37,627 nt of DNA, from positions 1 through 37,627 of IMG/VR virus record IMGVR_UViG_3300025810_000022; one strand, 5' to 3'. Below are positions 30,370 to 37,604 of this stretch, piece after piece (within the stretch, counting starts at the first letter, position 1; each line of letters opens with the position of its first letter). The notes below the pieces were generated by a model that ran no database searches, had not been told where the DNA came from, and worked only from the letters and a program-made list of their open reading frames with translations. A program made the translations under genes and the position numbers. Origin of the DNA: a virus.

Positions 30370-30595
30370 AGTTAGGTTTCTTTCCTTTTCTTGATTTTCT
30401 CTCTGCTGTTTTCTTTCTTGAAACTGCTGCTCTCCTCTGACTTGCAGTCATGGATCTAGCTTTAGATGACTTTACGCACTTAGGATAGTTCTTTCTTTTC
30501 TCACCTTTTGATCTTCCACATGGAGGAAAACCACCACCTCTTTTGGGATTAGCAATGTCCACCCATTTCTCTGATGTCCATTTTCTTAAACTCAT
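30356..30595 (-). CDS. Small basic DUF5872-like protein, 79 aa
   Basis: The product (M-S-L-R-K-W-T-S-E-K-W-V-D-I, then F-P-P-C-G-R-S-K-G, Y-P-K-C-V and M-T-A-S-Q-R-R-A-A-V-S-R-K-K) fits a phage family I know as DUF5872, with two cysteines and a strongly basic C-terminus. Role unknown; DNA binding is plausible. Confidence 0.65.
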   Translation of the reverse strand: MSLRKWTSEKWVDIANPKRGGGFPPCGRSKGEKRKNYPKCVKSSKARSMTASQRRAAVSRKKTAERKSRKGKKPNYAKT

Positions 30596-30729
30596 TTCTT
30601 TTTCTTTTTCTTCTTAGGTTTTATTCTACCTGAACATACACCACTAGCATACATATTAGCATAAGCCGAAGGATATACTTTAAACTTTCGTTTAGCTGCT
30701 CTTTTACCTTTTGCACATAGTTTAGCCAT
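30592..30729 (-). CDS. Micro-protein, 45 aa, lysine tail
   Basis: The frame starts at ATG 30729-30727 and its TGA overlaps the next ATG. The product begins MAKLCAKGKRAAKRKFKVYP, continues S-A-Y-A-N-M-Y-A-S-G-V-C-S-G and ends in seven lysines. Proteins with K-R-K-F-K-V-Y-P-S-A-Y-A-N are familiar from diverse marine phages. Unknown role; nucleic-acid binding would fit the charge. Confidence 0.65.
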   Translation of the reverse strand: MAKLCAKGKRAAKRKFKVYPSAYANMYASGVCSGRIKPKKKKKKK

Positions 30730-30862
30730 GTCTTTTTTGTACTGAGAACTTAGCAGTTCTAACAGCTCCTTTATGTGGTTTGTAAGTACCTTTCATTAGT
30801 TTATATCCTTTACCAGATTTCATCCAATGAAAACCTTTTGGTGGTTTAATTGATTTCATCAT
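30722..30862 (-). CDS. Micro-protein, 46 aa, basic
   Basis: MMKSIKPPKGFHWMKSGKGY starts the product, which ends A-V-R-T-A-K-F-S-V-Q-K-R-H-G. The stop overlaps the next gene by eight bases, and its start overlaps the previous stop (ATGA). Basic, no cysteine. Similar small proteins accompany the one at 30592 in other phages as far as I recall. Confidence 0.65.
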   Translation of the reverse strand: MMKSIKPPKGFHWMKSGKGYKLMKGTYKPHKGAVRTAKFSVQKRHG

Positions 30863-30987
30863 ACTTTTTTCTTTTTCTTCTTTTTAAGTTTAGCAAAATC
30901 AGCACCAGTTATTCTATCAAATGGTGCAGCCATTCTAGCTATCTTCATTTGTTTTTTACTATACTTTTTGTTTTTACCTTTAGGCAT
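30859..30987 (-). CDS. Micro-protein, 42 aa, basic
   Basis: GGAGGG lies ahead of ATG 30987-30985. The product (MPKGKNKKYSKKQMKIARMA, then P-F-D-R-I-T-G-A-D-F-A-K-L) ends in a run of lysines plus V. The motif I-T-G-A-D-F recurs in small marine phage proteins. Function unknown. Confidence 0.65.
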   Translation of the reverse strand: MPKGKNKKYSKKQMKIARMAAPFDRITGADFAKLKKKKKKKV

Positions 30988-31032
30988 AATTTTTTAACCC
31001 TCCAACATTCCCAGCTGACAAGCAGCTACTCC

Positions 31033-31107
31033 TAATTATTAATACTTTTTCTTTTTAGTTTTCTTCTTACTTTTTTTCTTTTTATCTTTTTTCTTTTTCA
31101 TATACAT
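31033..31107 (-). CDS. Poly-basic micro-peptide, 24 aa (possibly frameshifted)
   Basis: AGGAGAAAACT precedes ATG 31107-31105. The frame encodes MYMKKKKDKRKKVRRKLKRK then S-I-N-N. One extra A in the homopolymers around 31072-31084 would give instead a K-K-K-S-K-K-K-type tail ending in Y and a TAA, like related lysine-rich proteins. A sequencing slip or a natural shift is possible. Confidence 0.4.
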
Positions 31108-31122
31108 AGTTTTCTCCTATTG

Positions 31123-31362
31123 TTACCATTTTTTGCAAGACCAATATCTAGCAGAAAATACATCTTTAGCACTAGCACATTTATGTCTAGCTCTAAAACT
31201 CTTTCGTCTAGCAGGGTTAGACTTTTTAATAGTCATGTTTGCATCCCCATATCTAATTATCTTTTCTTTGCCACCTTTACAAGCCTTGACTACAAACTTT
31301 TTGCCACCCTGAACTTGTCGTTTAGGTCTGTTGCATTTCATTTTAGACTTGTTTATTGCCAT
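31123..31362 (-). CDS. Small basic cysteine-containing protein, 79 aa
   Basis: The product (M-A-I-N-K-S-K-M-K-C-N, G-G-K-K-F-V-V-K-A-C-K-G-G-K-E-K-I-I-R-Y-G-D, K-K-S-N-P-A-R-R-K-S-F-R-A-R-H-K-C, then A-R-Y-W-S-C-K-K-W) has four cysteines and very high charge. I recognise this type from many large and small phages, but not its function. It follows the M15 peptidase gene with a ten-base overlap. Confidence 0.65.
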   Translation of the reverse strand: MAINKSKMKCNRPKRQVQGGKKFVVKACKGGKEKIIRYGDANMTIKKSNPARRKSFRARHKCASAKDVFSARYWSCKKW

Positions 31363-31802
31363 GTCTTATAGCCTTCTTTATCCTTAGTAAGAGCTTGACC
31401 TCTAGGATTTGGCGACCAAGATACATGAATCCATCCACTATTAATATCTGATTCATCATAATACTCTAAGATGATTTGATCGTAGGGTAAGTTCTCAATT
31501 ATATGTCTAAATACTTTTTTATTATCTACACCAGGTATTTCAAAGTCAGCTGCTGCACATTCATTAGCACAATGTTGTGAGGTAGATTTTGATCCTATAA
31601 TTTCGCACAAAGCAGGTGATCTAAAACCAGAGGTAATCTTGATTGGGAGCTGAAAGTCCTCTCTAATCGGTTGTAAGATGGTCTGGCAAAGTTGTTTAAG
31701 GTTCTCTATTTGCTCTGCATTAGGTTCATTATCTATATTGTTTTTAAGAGCTGTTTGAGATTGTGTCATCTCTTTTAAGCTAAAGTTTTCAGTTAATTTC
31801 AT
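31353..31802 (-). CDS. Peptidase M15-type endolysin, 149 aa
   Basis: This zinc D-Ala-D-Ala-type or L-Ala-D-Glu-type peptidase (M15A) cuts peptidoglycan peptides. Visible are S-G-F-R-S-P-A-L, S-Q-H followed by A-A-A-D-F (zinc ligands His at about 77 and Asp at about 86), and G-W-I-H-V-S-W (third ligand His about 125). Between the first His and Asp there are eight residues, against about six in common members. It starts with F-S-L-K-E-M-T-Q-S as usual. ATG 31802 has the better GGAG spacing; 31808 is possible. Downstream of a holin-like gene, it forms the lysis cassette. Confidence 0.85.
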   Translation of the reverse strand: MKLTENFSLKEMTQSQTALKNNIDNEPNAEQIENLKQLCQTILQPIREDFQLPIKITSGFRSPALCEIIGSKSTSQHCANECAAADFEIPGVDNKKVFRHIIENLPYDQIILEYYDESDINSGWIHVSWSPNPRGQALTKDKEGYKTWQ

Positions 31803-31977
31803 CTTCATTTACTCCATTAAAATATTTATATTCATATTTAACTGCTCTGCAATCATGTTTTTTACGCATAGACTTTTGAGCTATTTTAAATTCTGTAGCC
31901 TTTTTTTCAGATTCAAAGATAACATTAGTAAACATACTATAGATATTATTATCATTTTTCCAAATAACACACCACAT
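31789..31977 (-). CDS. Unknown small basic protein, 62 aa
   Basis: Starts M-W-C-V-I-W-K-N-D-N-N-I-Y-S-M-F with a beta-like first part, then F-E-S-E-K-K-A-T-E-F-K-I-A-Q-K-S. It is coupled to both neighbours, overlapping the peptidase start. Function unknown. Confidence 0.6.
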   Translation of the reverse strand: MWCVIWKNDNNIYSMFTNVIFESEKKATEFKIAQKSMRKKHDCRAVKYEYKYFNGVNEDEIN

Positions 31978-32189
31978 TAAGTTTGCTCAATCTTCTTACA
32001 AACAAAACTTACATAAAGCATCTCATCATTTACTCTTTGTTCACCAAAGTTCTTAATAGTTTCACCACCCACTTTATAACCATCTAATGCACAATTAAAA
32101 TGAGATTGATATAATTTATCAATTTTTATAGGTGTCATGCAAGAATTATATAAAGATGAGCATAAAGTAAGTATTAACATAAATTTCAT
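31977..32189 (-). CDS. Small exported or lipoprotein-like protein, 70 aa
   Basis: The N-terminus M-K-F-M-L-I-L-T-L-C-S-S-L-Y-N-S-C is a short signal-like segment with cysteines at 10 and 17, followed by cysteines later (N-C-A-L, V-C-K-K). It may be an outer-membrane-directed part of the lysis system (spanin-like) or a periplasmic protein; no lipobox is perfect. Confidence 0.55.
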   Translation of the reverse strand: MKFMLILTLCSSLYNSCMTPIKIDKLYQSHFNCALDGYKVGGETIKNFGEQRVNDEMLYVSFVCKKIEQT

Positions 32190-32404
32190 TATGGGTGTTC
32201 TAACATCATCTTGTTTGTTTCCTTTAAATCCTCAATTGTTTTGTTAGCATCCTCTAAATCTTTAGATAGATGTTCAAGTTTTTGTAAGCACCTTTTATTA
32301 GCACTATCTTTGGACTTGGAAGAATCTTGAAGCTCTGCGACCTCTTGCTTTAATATTCTAACCTGTTCCTTATATTCGTTTATTATTTCTAAACTGTCAG
32401 ACAT
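32189..32404 (-). CDS. Coiled-coil protein, 71 aa
   Basis: Almost the whole chain is a heptad helix (I-I-N-E-Y-K-E-Q-V-R-I-L-K-Q-E-V-A-E-L, later L-E-H-L-S-K-D-L-E-D-A-N-K-T-I). No membrane segment. It starts on the stop of the holin-like gene (TAATG). It may bridge other lysis proteins. Confidence 0.65.
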   Translation of the reverse strand: MSDSLEIINEYKEQVRILKQEVAELQDSSKSKDSANKRCLQKLEHLSKDLEDANKTIEDLKETNKMMLEHP

Positions 32405-32793
32405 TATTTCTTTTTAAATGTAGATACACCTTTTATACCAAGTATCGTACTAAAAGCACCAACTACAAGTGCTTGATAAAACATTGGTAAATTTGCAAAC
32501 TTATCAAAAAAAATATCTATCTTTGCTTGTATATTAGGATCATCACTAAACACAGACCATGCTAATAAAAGCAGAGGAATTGAAATTAATATGAGACAGA
32601 ACTCATCTTTCCAATCTCCTTTATGGCTATCAATAACAGCTCTTTTAAATTCAACCTCACCATTAGCCATTCGTTCAGCTAATTTTAATTCTGCTACTGA
32701 TTCTAATTCTTTTGTCTTTCTTCTATTGGATGCAATAGACATTCCAGTCTTAATCATACCTGGAACTAATTTAGCTGCTAAGTTTAACCACAT
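32404..32793 (-). CDS. Holin-like protein (GTA holin 3TM type), 129 aa
   Basis: An amphipathic N-terminus (L-A-A-K-L-V-P-G-M-I-K-T-G-M) is followed by a helix with A-E-L-K-L-A-E-R-M, then W-K-D-E-F-C-L-I-L-I-S-I-P-L-L-L-L-A-W (first span) and Y-Q-A-L-V-V-G-A-F-S-T-I-L-G-I-K-G (second span), ending in lysines. This layout, W-K-D-E before the first span and a second span ending in G-x-K, fits the gene-transfer-agent-type holin family. It would open the inner membrane for the M15 peptidase. AAAGGAGTAAATT precedes the ATG. Confidence 0.7.
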   Translation of the reverse strand: MWLNLAAKLVPGMIKTGMSIASNRRKTKELESVAELKLAERMANGEVEFKRAVIDSHKGDWKDEFCLILISIPLLLLAWSVFSDDPNIQAKIDIFFDKFANLPMFYQALVVGAFSTILGIKGVSTFKKK

Positions 32794-32804
32794 AATTTAC
32801 TCCT

Positions 32805-33017
32805 TTATTCTAGTACTAGTTTCTTAATTGACTTTGATCCATCTATGTTTGACTCTAACTCAGCCATTGACTTAATACATTGGTATTGAATATTATTATT
32901 CTTATTAGATCTCATTGCAACCCTTTTTCCTTTAAGGCAATCAGACATAGATTCTTGTATTCTGTGTTCTTTAATCTCTCCATTTACAATCATAAGTAAG
33001 GCTATAATTAACTCCAT
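32805..33017 (-). CDS. Small exported-type protein with two cysteines, 70 aa
   Basis: M-E-L-I-I-A-L-L-M-I-V-N-G-E-I opens with a short hydrophobic segment, and two cysteines (D-C-L-K-G and Y-Q-C-I-K) could pair after export. It starts at the stop of the coiled-coil membrane protein. Unknown role; lysis or envelope. Confidence 0.55.
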   Translation of the reverse strand: MELIIALLMIVNGEIKEHRIQESMSDCLKGKRVAMRSNKNNNIQYQCIKSMAELESNIDGSKSIKKLVLE

Positions 33018-33397
33018 TAATGTGCTGTCTTTCCGTTTGCTCTAACTTTATCTTTTAAATCCTCAATATCTTTTAATGCTTTTTCTAATTGATCTCTTAA
33101 AAACTCTATATTTACTTTGTTAGTCATATTCATCTCTTGAGTTTCTTCCATTTTTTCAACAGACTTATATAAATCTTCCAATAAAAAATGTTGCTCTTGA
33201 TCCACAGGTACTTGTTCTGATTTTTTGAGCAAATCATTTTCAAATAATTCTCTTGAGGTTTCCAGAGATACTAACCTTGATGTTAGTTCTGTATATGCAA
33301 ACACACCCATTGCTACAAGAATTATAAGACTAGCAACTGTTTTCATTGGCATTTGCACAGCTGCCGATTCTGATATATTTAATGGTTTATCTTTCAT
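33017..33397 (-). CDS. Membrane-anchored coiled-coil protein, 126 aa (spanin-like?)
   Basis: A short inside segment is followed by one membrane span (about residues 19-39, V-A-S-L-I-I-L-V-A-M-G-V-F-A-Y), then a long charged coiled coil to the end. This N-in, periplasmic coiled-coil layout matches inner-membrane spanins but also other phage membrane proteins. ATG 33397 overlaps the previous stop (ATGA), and so was preferred to an upstream TTG. Confidence 0.6.
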   Translation of the reverse strand: MKDKPLNISESAAVQMPMKTVASLIILVAMGVFAYTELTSRLVSLETSRELFENDLLKKSEQVPVDQEQHFLLEDLYKSVEKMEETQEMNMTNKVNIEFLRDQLEKALKDIEDLKDKVRANGKTAH

Positions 33398-33465
33398 ATT
33401 GGTTTCACACAAAGTGCTAAGAATACAAAACCTAAAATCAACATACCTGTAAAGTAATAGTTCAT
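33394..33465 (-). CDS. Tiny membrane peptide, 23 aa
   Basis: ATG 33465-33463 behind TGAGGATAAGC, TGA overlapping the next ATG. MNYYFTGMLILGFVFLALCV then K-P-I is a single hydrophobic span. The overlap and ribosome site suggest that it is translated. It belongs to the membrane-protein-rich lysis region. Confidence 0.5.
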   Translation of the reverse strand: MNYYFTGMLILGFVFLALCVKPI

Positions 33466-33480
33466 GCTTATCCTCATAAA

Positions 33481-33645
33481 TTATTTAGCTACTTTGCCTT
33501 TGTTAATACCTTTTTTAATTACATATTCTTTAGTGCCATTTGCACCATGATTTACTTCTTTTTTAAGATTTATAAATAGTTGCATTTCTTTCCATTTCTT
33601 TTGGCTATCTTCAGAAAACTTACTTAATATTTTAGTATCTCTCAT
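33481..33645 (-). CDS. Small basic protein, 54 aa
   Basis: MRDTKILSKFSEDSQKKWKE starts the product, which continues with L-K-K-E-V-N-H-G-A-N-G-T-K-E-Y-V-I-K-K and ends basic. Its ATG overlaps the previous stop (ATGA). No family recognised; coupling supports it. Confidence 0.6.
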   Translation of the reverse strand: MRDTKILSKFSEDSQKKWKEMQLFINLKKEVNHGANGTKEYVIKKGINKGKVAK

Positions 33646-33758
33646 TTTTTTTTCTTTCTCTTTTTAAGGCTAGGATCGTCAGATATAAACTTATCAAATA
33701 GATAACCAAAGAAATTATCTATTACTCCAAATAATCTATAAATAATATTATCAATCAT
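33642..33758 (-). CDS. Small amphipathic peptide with lysine tail, 38 aa
   Basis: The first 25 residues (MIDNIIYRLFGVIDNFFGYL and onwards) are hydrophobic/aromatic and the end is poly-basic. It may lie on the inner membrane. Overlaps the nuclease-like gene by eight bases and the next by four. Confidence 0.55.
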   Translation of the reverse strand: MIDNIIYRLFGVIDNFFGYLFDKFISDDPSLKKRKKKK

Positions 33759-34077
33759 AATCTACCATCATTAACTTTATGCCTAACCTTTTTTGTTCTT
33801 TGGTAGGACTTCTGTGAATTTTATATGAGCCTTTAGGCTTATCTTTAAGACTTTTACCTTTTTTATTTTTTCTAAAGGTATTTGTTTTTATGTCTATTAA
33901 CTGTATTTTACCATTTCTATCTACGATTACAATGTCAAATGGACAGGCAGGATCTACTGATTTAGCAACAAAATAACCTTCTTTAGTCAGCTTTGCTATT
34001 GCTTCGTATTCTCCTACAGTTCCTTTTATTGATGTTTTTTTTTGTCTATCAGAGATTATTTGTTTATCTGATGGCAA
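33751..34077 (-). CDS. PD-(D/E)XK nuclease-like protein (group I intron endonuclease / resolvase type), 108 aa
   Basis: The core is K-G-T-V-G-E-Y-E-A-I-A-K-L (Glu23), P-F-D-I-V-I-V-D (Asp48) and I-Q-L-I-D-I-K-T (Asp62, Lys64), the order E...D...DxK of the PDDEXK_5 type, which includes endonucleases of mobile introns and small resolvases. All key residues are kept. It stands alone among lysis and virion genes. It might cut concatemers or junctions, or be a selfish nuclease. Confidence 0.7.
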   Translation of the reverse strand: MPSDKQIISDRQKKTSIKGTVGEYEAIAKLTKEGYFVAKSVDPACPFDIVIVDRNGKIQLIDIKTNTFRKNKKGKSLKDKPKGSYKIHRSPTKEQKRLGIKLMMVDYD

Positions 34078-34081
34078 GATA

Positions 34082-34258
34082 TTATTTTATAAAGTAATTA
34101 TATCCGCTTGTAATAACTGCTGATATGGCAAGTAATATCCATATAGCACCCTTTCCCTTGTTAATGTCTGCTCTAAGTGATTTAGTTTCATCCTTGAGTT
34201 CCTTTACCTCTTTAACTAAAAAATCAATCTTTACTTCTGTTGCAGATTTTCTTGGCAT
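34082..34258 (-). CDS. XhlA-like coiled-coil membrane protein, 58 aa
   Basis: ATG 34258-34256; the product has a charged coiled coil (V-K-I-D-F-L-V-K-E-V-K-E-L-K-D-E-T-K-S-L) and a C-terminal membrane span (A-I-W-I-L-L-A-I-S-A-V-I-T-S-G). This order and length fit XhlA-type holin helpers. It lies four bases after the 777-aa gene. Confidence 0.6.
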   Translation of the reverse strand: MPRKSATEVKIDFLVKEVKELKDETKSLRADINKGKGAIWILLAISAVITSGYNYFIK

Positions 34259-34262
34259 AATA

Positions 34263-36596
34263 TTATCTTCTTATAAATCCTTGTGGAGCTACAGGAACAT
34301 TTAAAGGTCGTCTGTATCTATCTATTAATTGATTTATACCAACTGTTTCTGCTGCTGTAACAGTTGGTGTTGCAACTCTTTCTGCTCCAGAAACCAATTC
34401 TTCTTGTATTAATTTTTTAGCAGCTTTTTGACCAACAACATCTCTAGCTCTATCAAAAGCACCTCTTGCAGCTAGTAATCCTTGTATGTTTGCAAATTTA
34501 AATCCAAAGATACCTATTAATGCTCTACCAGTTTGTTGTATAATTCTTGATAATGCAGATGCAGTATTTGAAGCATTTACTAAATCTCTAGGTTTAAAAG
34601 TTTTTCTAACTTCTCTTACAAAATCATCAATTAATCTTAACTCATCTGGATCATATAATTGTTTTAAAACATCATTATATTTTTGTCTTGCAGTTGACCA
34701 TTGATTTACAAATTTTTGAGGATTAAATATTCCATTACGACTAGAATCTCTTATTAATTTTTCAAAAGCAGAAGTTCTTAAAGATTGAAAATCTGCACTT
34801 TTTGTAGCTAAATCAGACACATCTTGACCTGCTTCAGCACCAAAAATATTTTTTAATCTTTTAATAATAGTTAAAGAGCCTTGTTTTTGTCCTAATTGTG
34901 CAGAACCAAATATGTAATCAATAGCATTTAAAGGTGTAACATCAGGATCATTTAATATTTTTTGAACTACTTTACCTGCTCTATCATCAATTTTAATACC
35001 ATTTTTTCTTATTGCATTTACACCAAACAACTTTTGTTTTAAATTAAATTTACTTCTAGCTTGTTTAATAGCATTTAAAGCAACTTCTTCTCCACTAAAT
35101 AAAGCATTATCTATAGCGTCATCATAAAATTTATCGTACTCATTAATAATAGCAGTAAGATTTTTTTTATCAGTTGCATTTTTAGCAGTAGGAAATAATG
35201 CAGATATTTTTTTTCGTAAATTTTCAAATTCATTAAATGTAGTTACTGGTAATTTTTTCTTTTTTTGTGGTTTTACTTTTTTTACAAAATTATTTATAAA
35301 TTGATTAGCTCTTATAGTTGAAGGTGTAAGTTCTTTATCAATAACATCAGTTGATTCTTTAATAGCTTTTTGTATAGAACTTGTTAATACATCGATGTTA
35401 CTATCACCTGCATTAAATACTGCATCTTTATCAACCGCATTGTAAGCTGTAGTTACATTATCTGATGCTTTTTGAAATTCTTTTTGAACTGCATTTAAAA
35501 CACTTTGACCTGCTGATTCTAAATCTTCTTTCGCAAGTTCACCTTTATTAAATTTATTAAGTAAACTTTTAGCTGATGTTTCTATATCAATGTTTTGTTG
35601 TTTTAAAAATTGTCTAGCAGCTGTTTGAGCTTCGCTACCATAAGCACCTTTACTAGCTTCAAATAATGCAGCTATACCTTCTTCCTCTCCTATAGCTTGA
35701 GATTTAGCAACTCTAAAACCAAATTTACCAGCACCTGCTTGACCAGCAGCTATATCTGTTTTTACACCTTTAGATAATTCATCGCTAAAACTTTGAACAA
35801 ATTTTTCATCAAGATTATCAGGATCTATACCTGCATCTTTAGCTGCTTTTTTTCCTTTAGAATTTAAAACTAATTTACCATCAACTTTTGTTGAAAATTT
35901 AGGATTACCAACTAAAGATTTCCAAGTTTTTGCTGCAATAGGATTTATTGCACCTTCAAAAACTACTGGTACAGCAGTAGAAATAACTGCTCTAGTAACA
36001 TCAATATCTTCTGATCCTAAAGGCTTAGTTGCAACATCTTGAGCAACAGAAGTTAAACCACCTGCTCCACCAGTATATACAGCTCTTTTTAATAAAGATT
36101 TACCTGCTGCTTTTGCTGCTGAAGAATATCCAGGTATATAAGATAAAATTTGAGATGTTGTTTGTAAAATATCTTGTTCTGATGTTCCAGGTTTATTTAA
36201 ATAAAAAGTTTTACCATCTGGCATAGAAATTAAAATATTATCAAAACTATCTTTTAATATTTTACTCTCTGGAATTTGTGCTTGTATTATTTCTGCTTGT
36301 GCTTTTTGATTGGGATTTATTAATAATCCAGCTGCAATTTTAGCTGCACCTTTACCTTTGTATGCACCTATTTCTGGTAGTTCAGGATATTCAGTTCTTT
36401 TAGTTCCTGTAAAAAATTCTTTTATTGCACCTAATGATTTTTTAACTGTATTTTCTATTCCTTCTTCATTTTCTAATTTATTAAACTGTGTAATTATATT
36501 CTCATCTTCAACTAATTTACCAGGTTTTAAATCAATTTCTTTTTCATCTTCTTTTTCAAAAGCTGATAAAATTTTAGGATCTTCTACAATTTTCAT
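34263..36596 (-). CDS. Large internal virion protein, 777 aa
   Basis: The protein is mostly helical, with an acidic start (P-K-I-L-S-A-F-E-K-E-D-E-K-E), small Gly/Ala-rich stretches near 155-180 (Y-T-G-G-A-G-G-L-T-S-V-A-Q) and a long Lys/Asn/Ala-rich helical body. It has no lysozyme, peptidase or polymerase motif that I can see. Length and place suggest an ejected core protein of a short-tailed phage. The two short virion genes precede it on the same transcript. Family not recognised. Confidence 0.7.
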   Translation of the reverse strand: MKIVEDPKILSAFEKEDEKEIDLKPGKLVEDENIITQFNKLENEEGIENTVKKSLGAIKEFFTGTKRTEYPELPEIGAYKGKGAAKIAAGLLINPNQKAQAEIIQAQIPESKILKDSFDNILISMPDGKTFYLNKPGTSEQDILQTTSQILSYIPGYSSAAKAAGKSLLKRAVYTGGAGGLTSVAQDVATKPLGSEDIDVTRAVISTAVPVVFEGAINPIAAKTWKSLVGNPKFSTKVDGKLVLNSKGKKAAKDAGIDPDNLDEKFVQSFSDELSKGVKTDIAAGQAGAGKFGFRVAKSQAIGEEEGIAALFEASKGAYGSEAQTAARQFLKQQNIDIETSAKSLLNKFNKGELAKEDLESAGQSVLNAVQKEFQKASDNVTTAYNAVDKDAVFNAGDSNIDVLTSSIQKAIKESTDVIDKELTPSTIRANQFINNFVKKVKPQKKKKLPVTTFNEFENLRKKISALFPTAKNATDKKNLTAIINEYDKFYDDAIDNALFSGEEVALNAIKQARSKFNLKQKLFGVNAIRKNGIKIDDRAGKVVQKILNDPDVTPLNAIDYIFGSAQLGQKQGSLTIIKRLKNIFGAEAGQDVSDLATKSADFQSLRTSAFEKLIRDSSRNGIFNPQKFVNQWSTARQKYNDVLKQLYDPDELRLIDDFVREVRKTFKPRDLVNASNTASALSRIIQQTGRALIGIFGFKFANIQGLLAARGAFDRARDVVGQKAAKKLIQEELVSGAERVATPTVTAAETVGINQLIDRYRRPLNVPVAPQGFIRR

Positions 36597-36605
36597 AATT
36601 ATATC

Positions 36606-37604
36606 CTATAGTTCGTAAATTTGATCGCCAATTTTTATATATCTTTTACCATTTATAGTCTTTACATTATTACCTTCTAAAAATTCTTGATCGTAATTTT
36701 TAGATAATGTAGATAAAGTTTTTCTTTCATCATCAGATATTAATGGATTTTCTTTGTGAAAGTTTGATGTAAATTGCGACCAACTTTTACCACTTACTTT
36801 ATCTTTTTTAGATAATCCACCATTTCTTTCTACCCAATCATTAGCTTCTTCATTGTATCTTAAAGTAATTTCATTACCTTTTTTTTGTAATGCAATATTT
36901 GCTGCAATACCTTCTTTAGACATATTTAATCCTGGATTTATGTCTTTTACAAATTGTCTTTCACCATCTGAAATTGAACCTTTAAAATTAGATAAACCTT
37001 CTAAAACTAATTTACCAGTAGTAGCACTTAAAACTTCAGCTGCTCCTACATTTTGAAAATCAAAATTTAAACCAAATTCACTAGCTAATTTTCCTGCACT
37101 TGTTCTTAGTTCTCCAAAATAACCTGTTTTTAAATCTGGTTGTTGTATTAAAGTTTCAATAGTTGCAATATTAGATTGATTTTTTATAGCAGATTCAGCA
37201 GATTCATTTATTGATGTAAATTTTTTACCAAAAGTTTTACCAATTTCTTTTTGTTCTTCTGTTTCTCCAGCTGCCATCAAAGGTGTTTTTTTTGCAGGAG
37301 AATATAAATCTGGATTTGCTCTATATTCTGCTTGTGTAATAAGTTCTTGTTTACCTGTTTTTGTATTAGTTACAGCAAAAGGTTTTGTAGCTTTAGGAGT
37401 CATTAATTTTTGAACTTGTGCTGTCTGAGCAACTGCTGGAAGTAATGCAGAAAAAGGATCTCTACCTTGAAGACCTTGACCAAATATAGCTGAACCTAAT
37501 AAAGCACCTTGAGGTATATTACCTAATAATCCACCACCTTGATTCATTGGTGTATTTAATAAACCTTGTAATTGCTCATATCTTTTTCTTAAATTGTCTA
37601 TCAT
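36606..37604 (-). CDS. Virion-associated protein, copy B, 332 aa
   Basis: The complete version of the gene at the left edge. Gln/Gly/Leu-rich N-terminus (Q-G-G-G-L-L-G-N-I-P-Q-G-A-L-L-G), a Thr/Lys linker, a helical middle with E-E-Q-K-E-I-G-K-T-F-G-K-K-F, a motif G-S-I-S-D-G-E-R-Q-F-V-K-D-I-N-P-G near 212-228, and an end K-R-Y-I-K-I-G-D-Q-I-Y-E-L. Length and middle part recall internal proteins of P22/T7-like phages but no family is certain. It ends ten bases before the 777-aa gene. Confidence 0.8.
   Translation of the reverse strand: MIDNLRKRYEQLQGLLNTPMNQGGGLLGNIPQGALLGSAIFGQGLQGRDPFSALLPAVAQTAQVQKLMTPKATKPFAVTNTKTGKQELITQAEYRANPDLYSPAKKTPLMAAGETEEQKEIGKTFGKKFTSINESAESAIKNQSNIATIETLIQQPDLKTGYFGELRTSAGKLASEFGLNFDFQNVGAAEVLSATTGKLVLEGLSNFKGSISDGERQFVKDINPGLNMSKEGIAANIALQKKGNEITLRYNEEANDWVERNGGLSKKDKVSGKSWSQFTSNFHKENPLISDDERKTLSTLSKNYDQEFLEGNNVKTINGKRYIKIGDQIYEL

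Noticed and set aside
36029-36618. Plus-strand frames opposite the 777-aa virion gene
   Set aside because: Composition reflects the antisense of a Lys/Ala/Gly-rich gene; no start signals and the wrong strand for the region.
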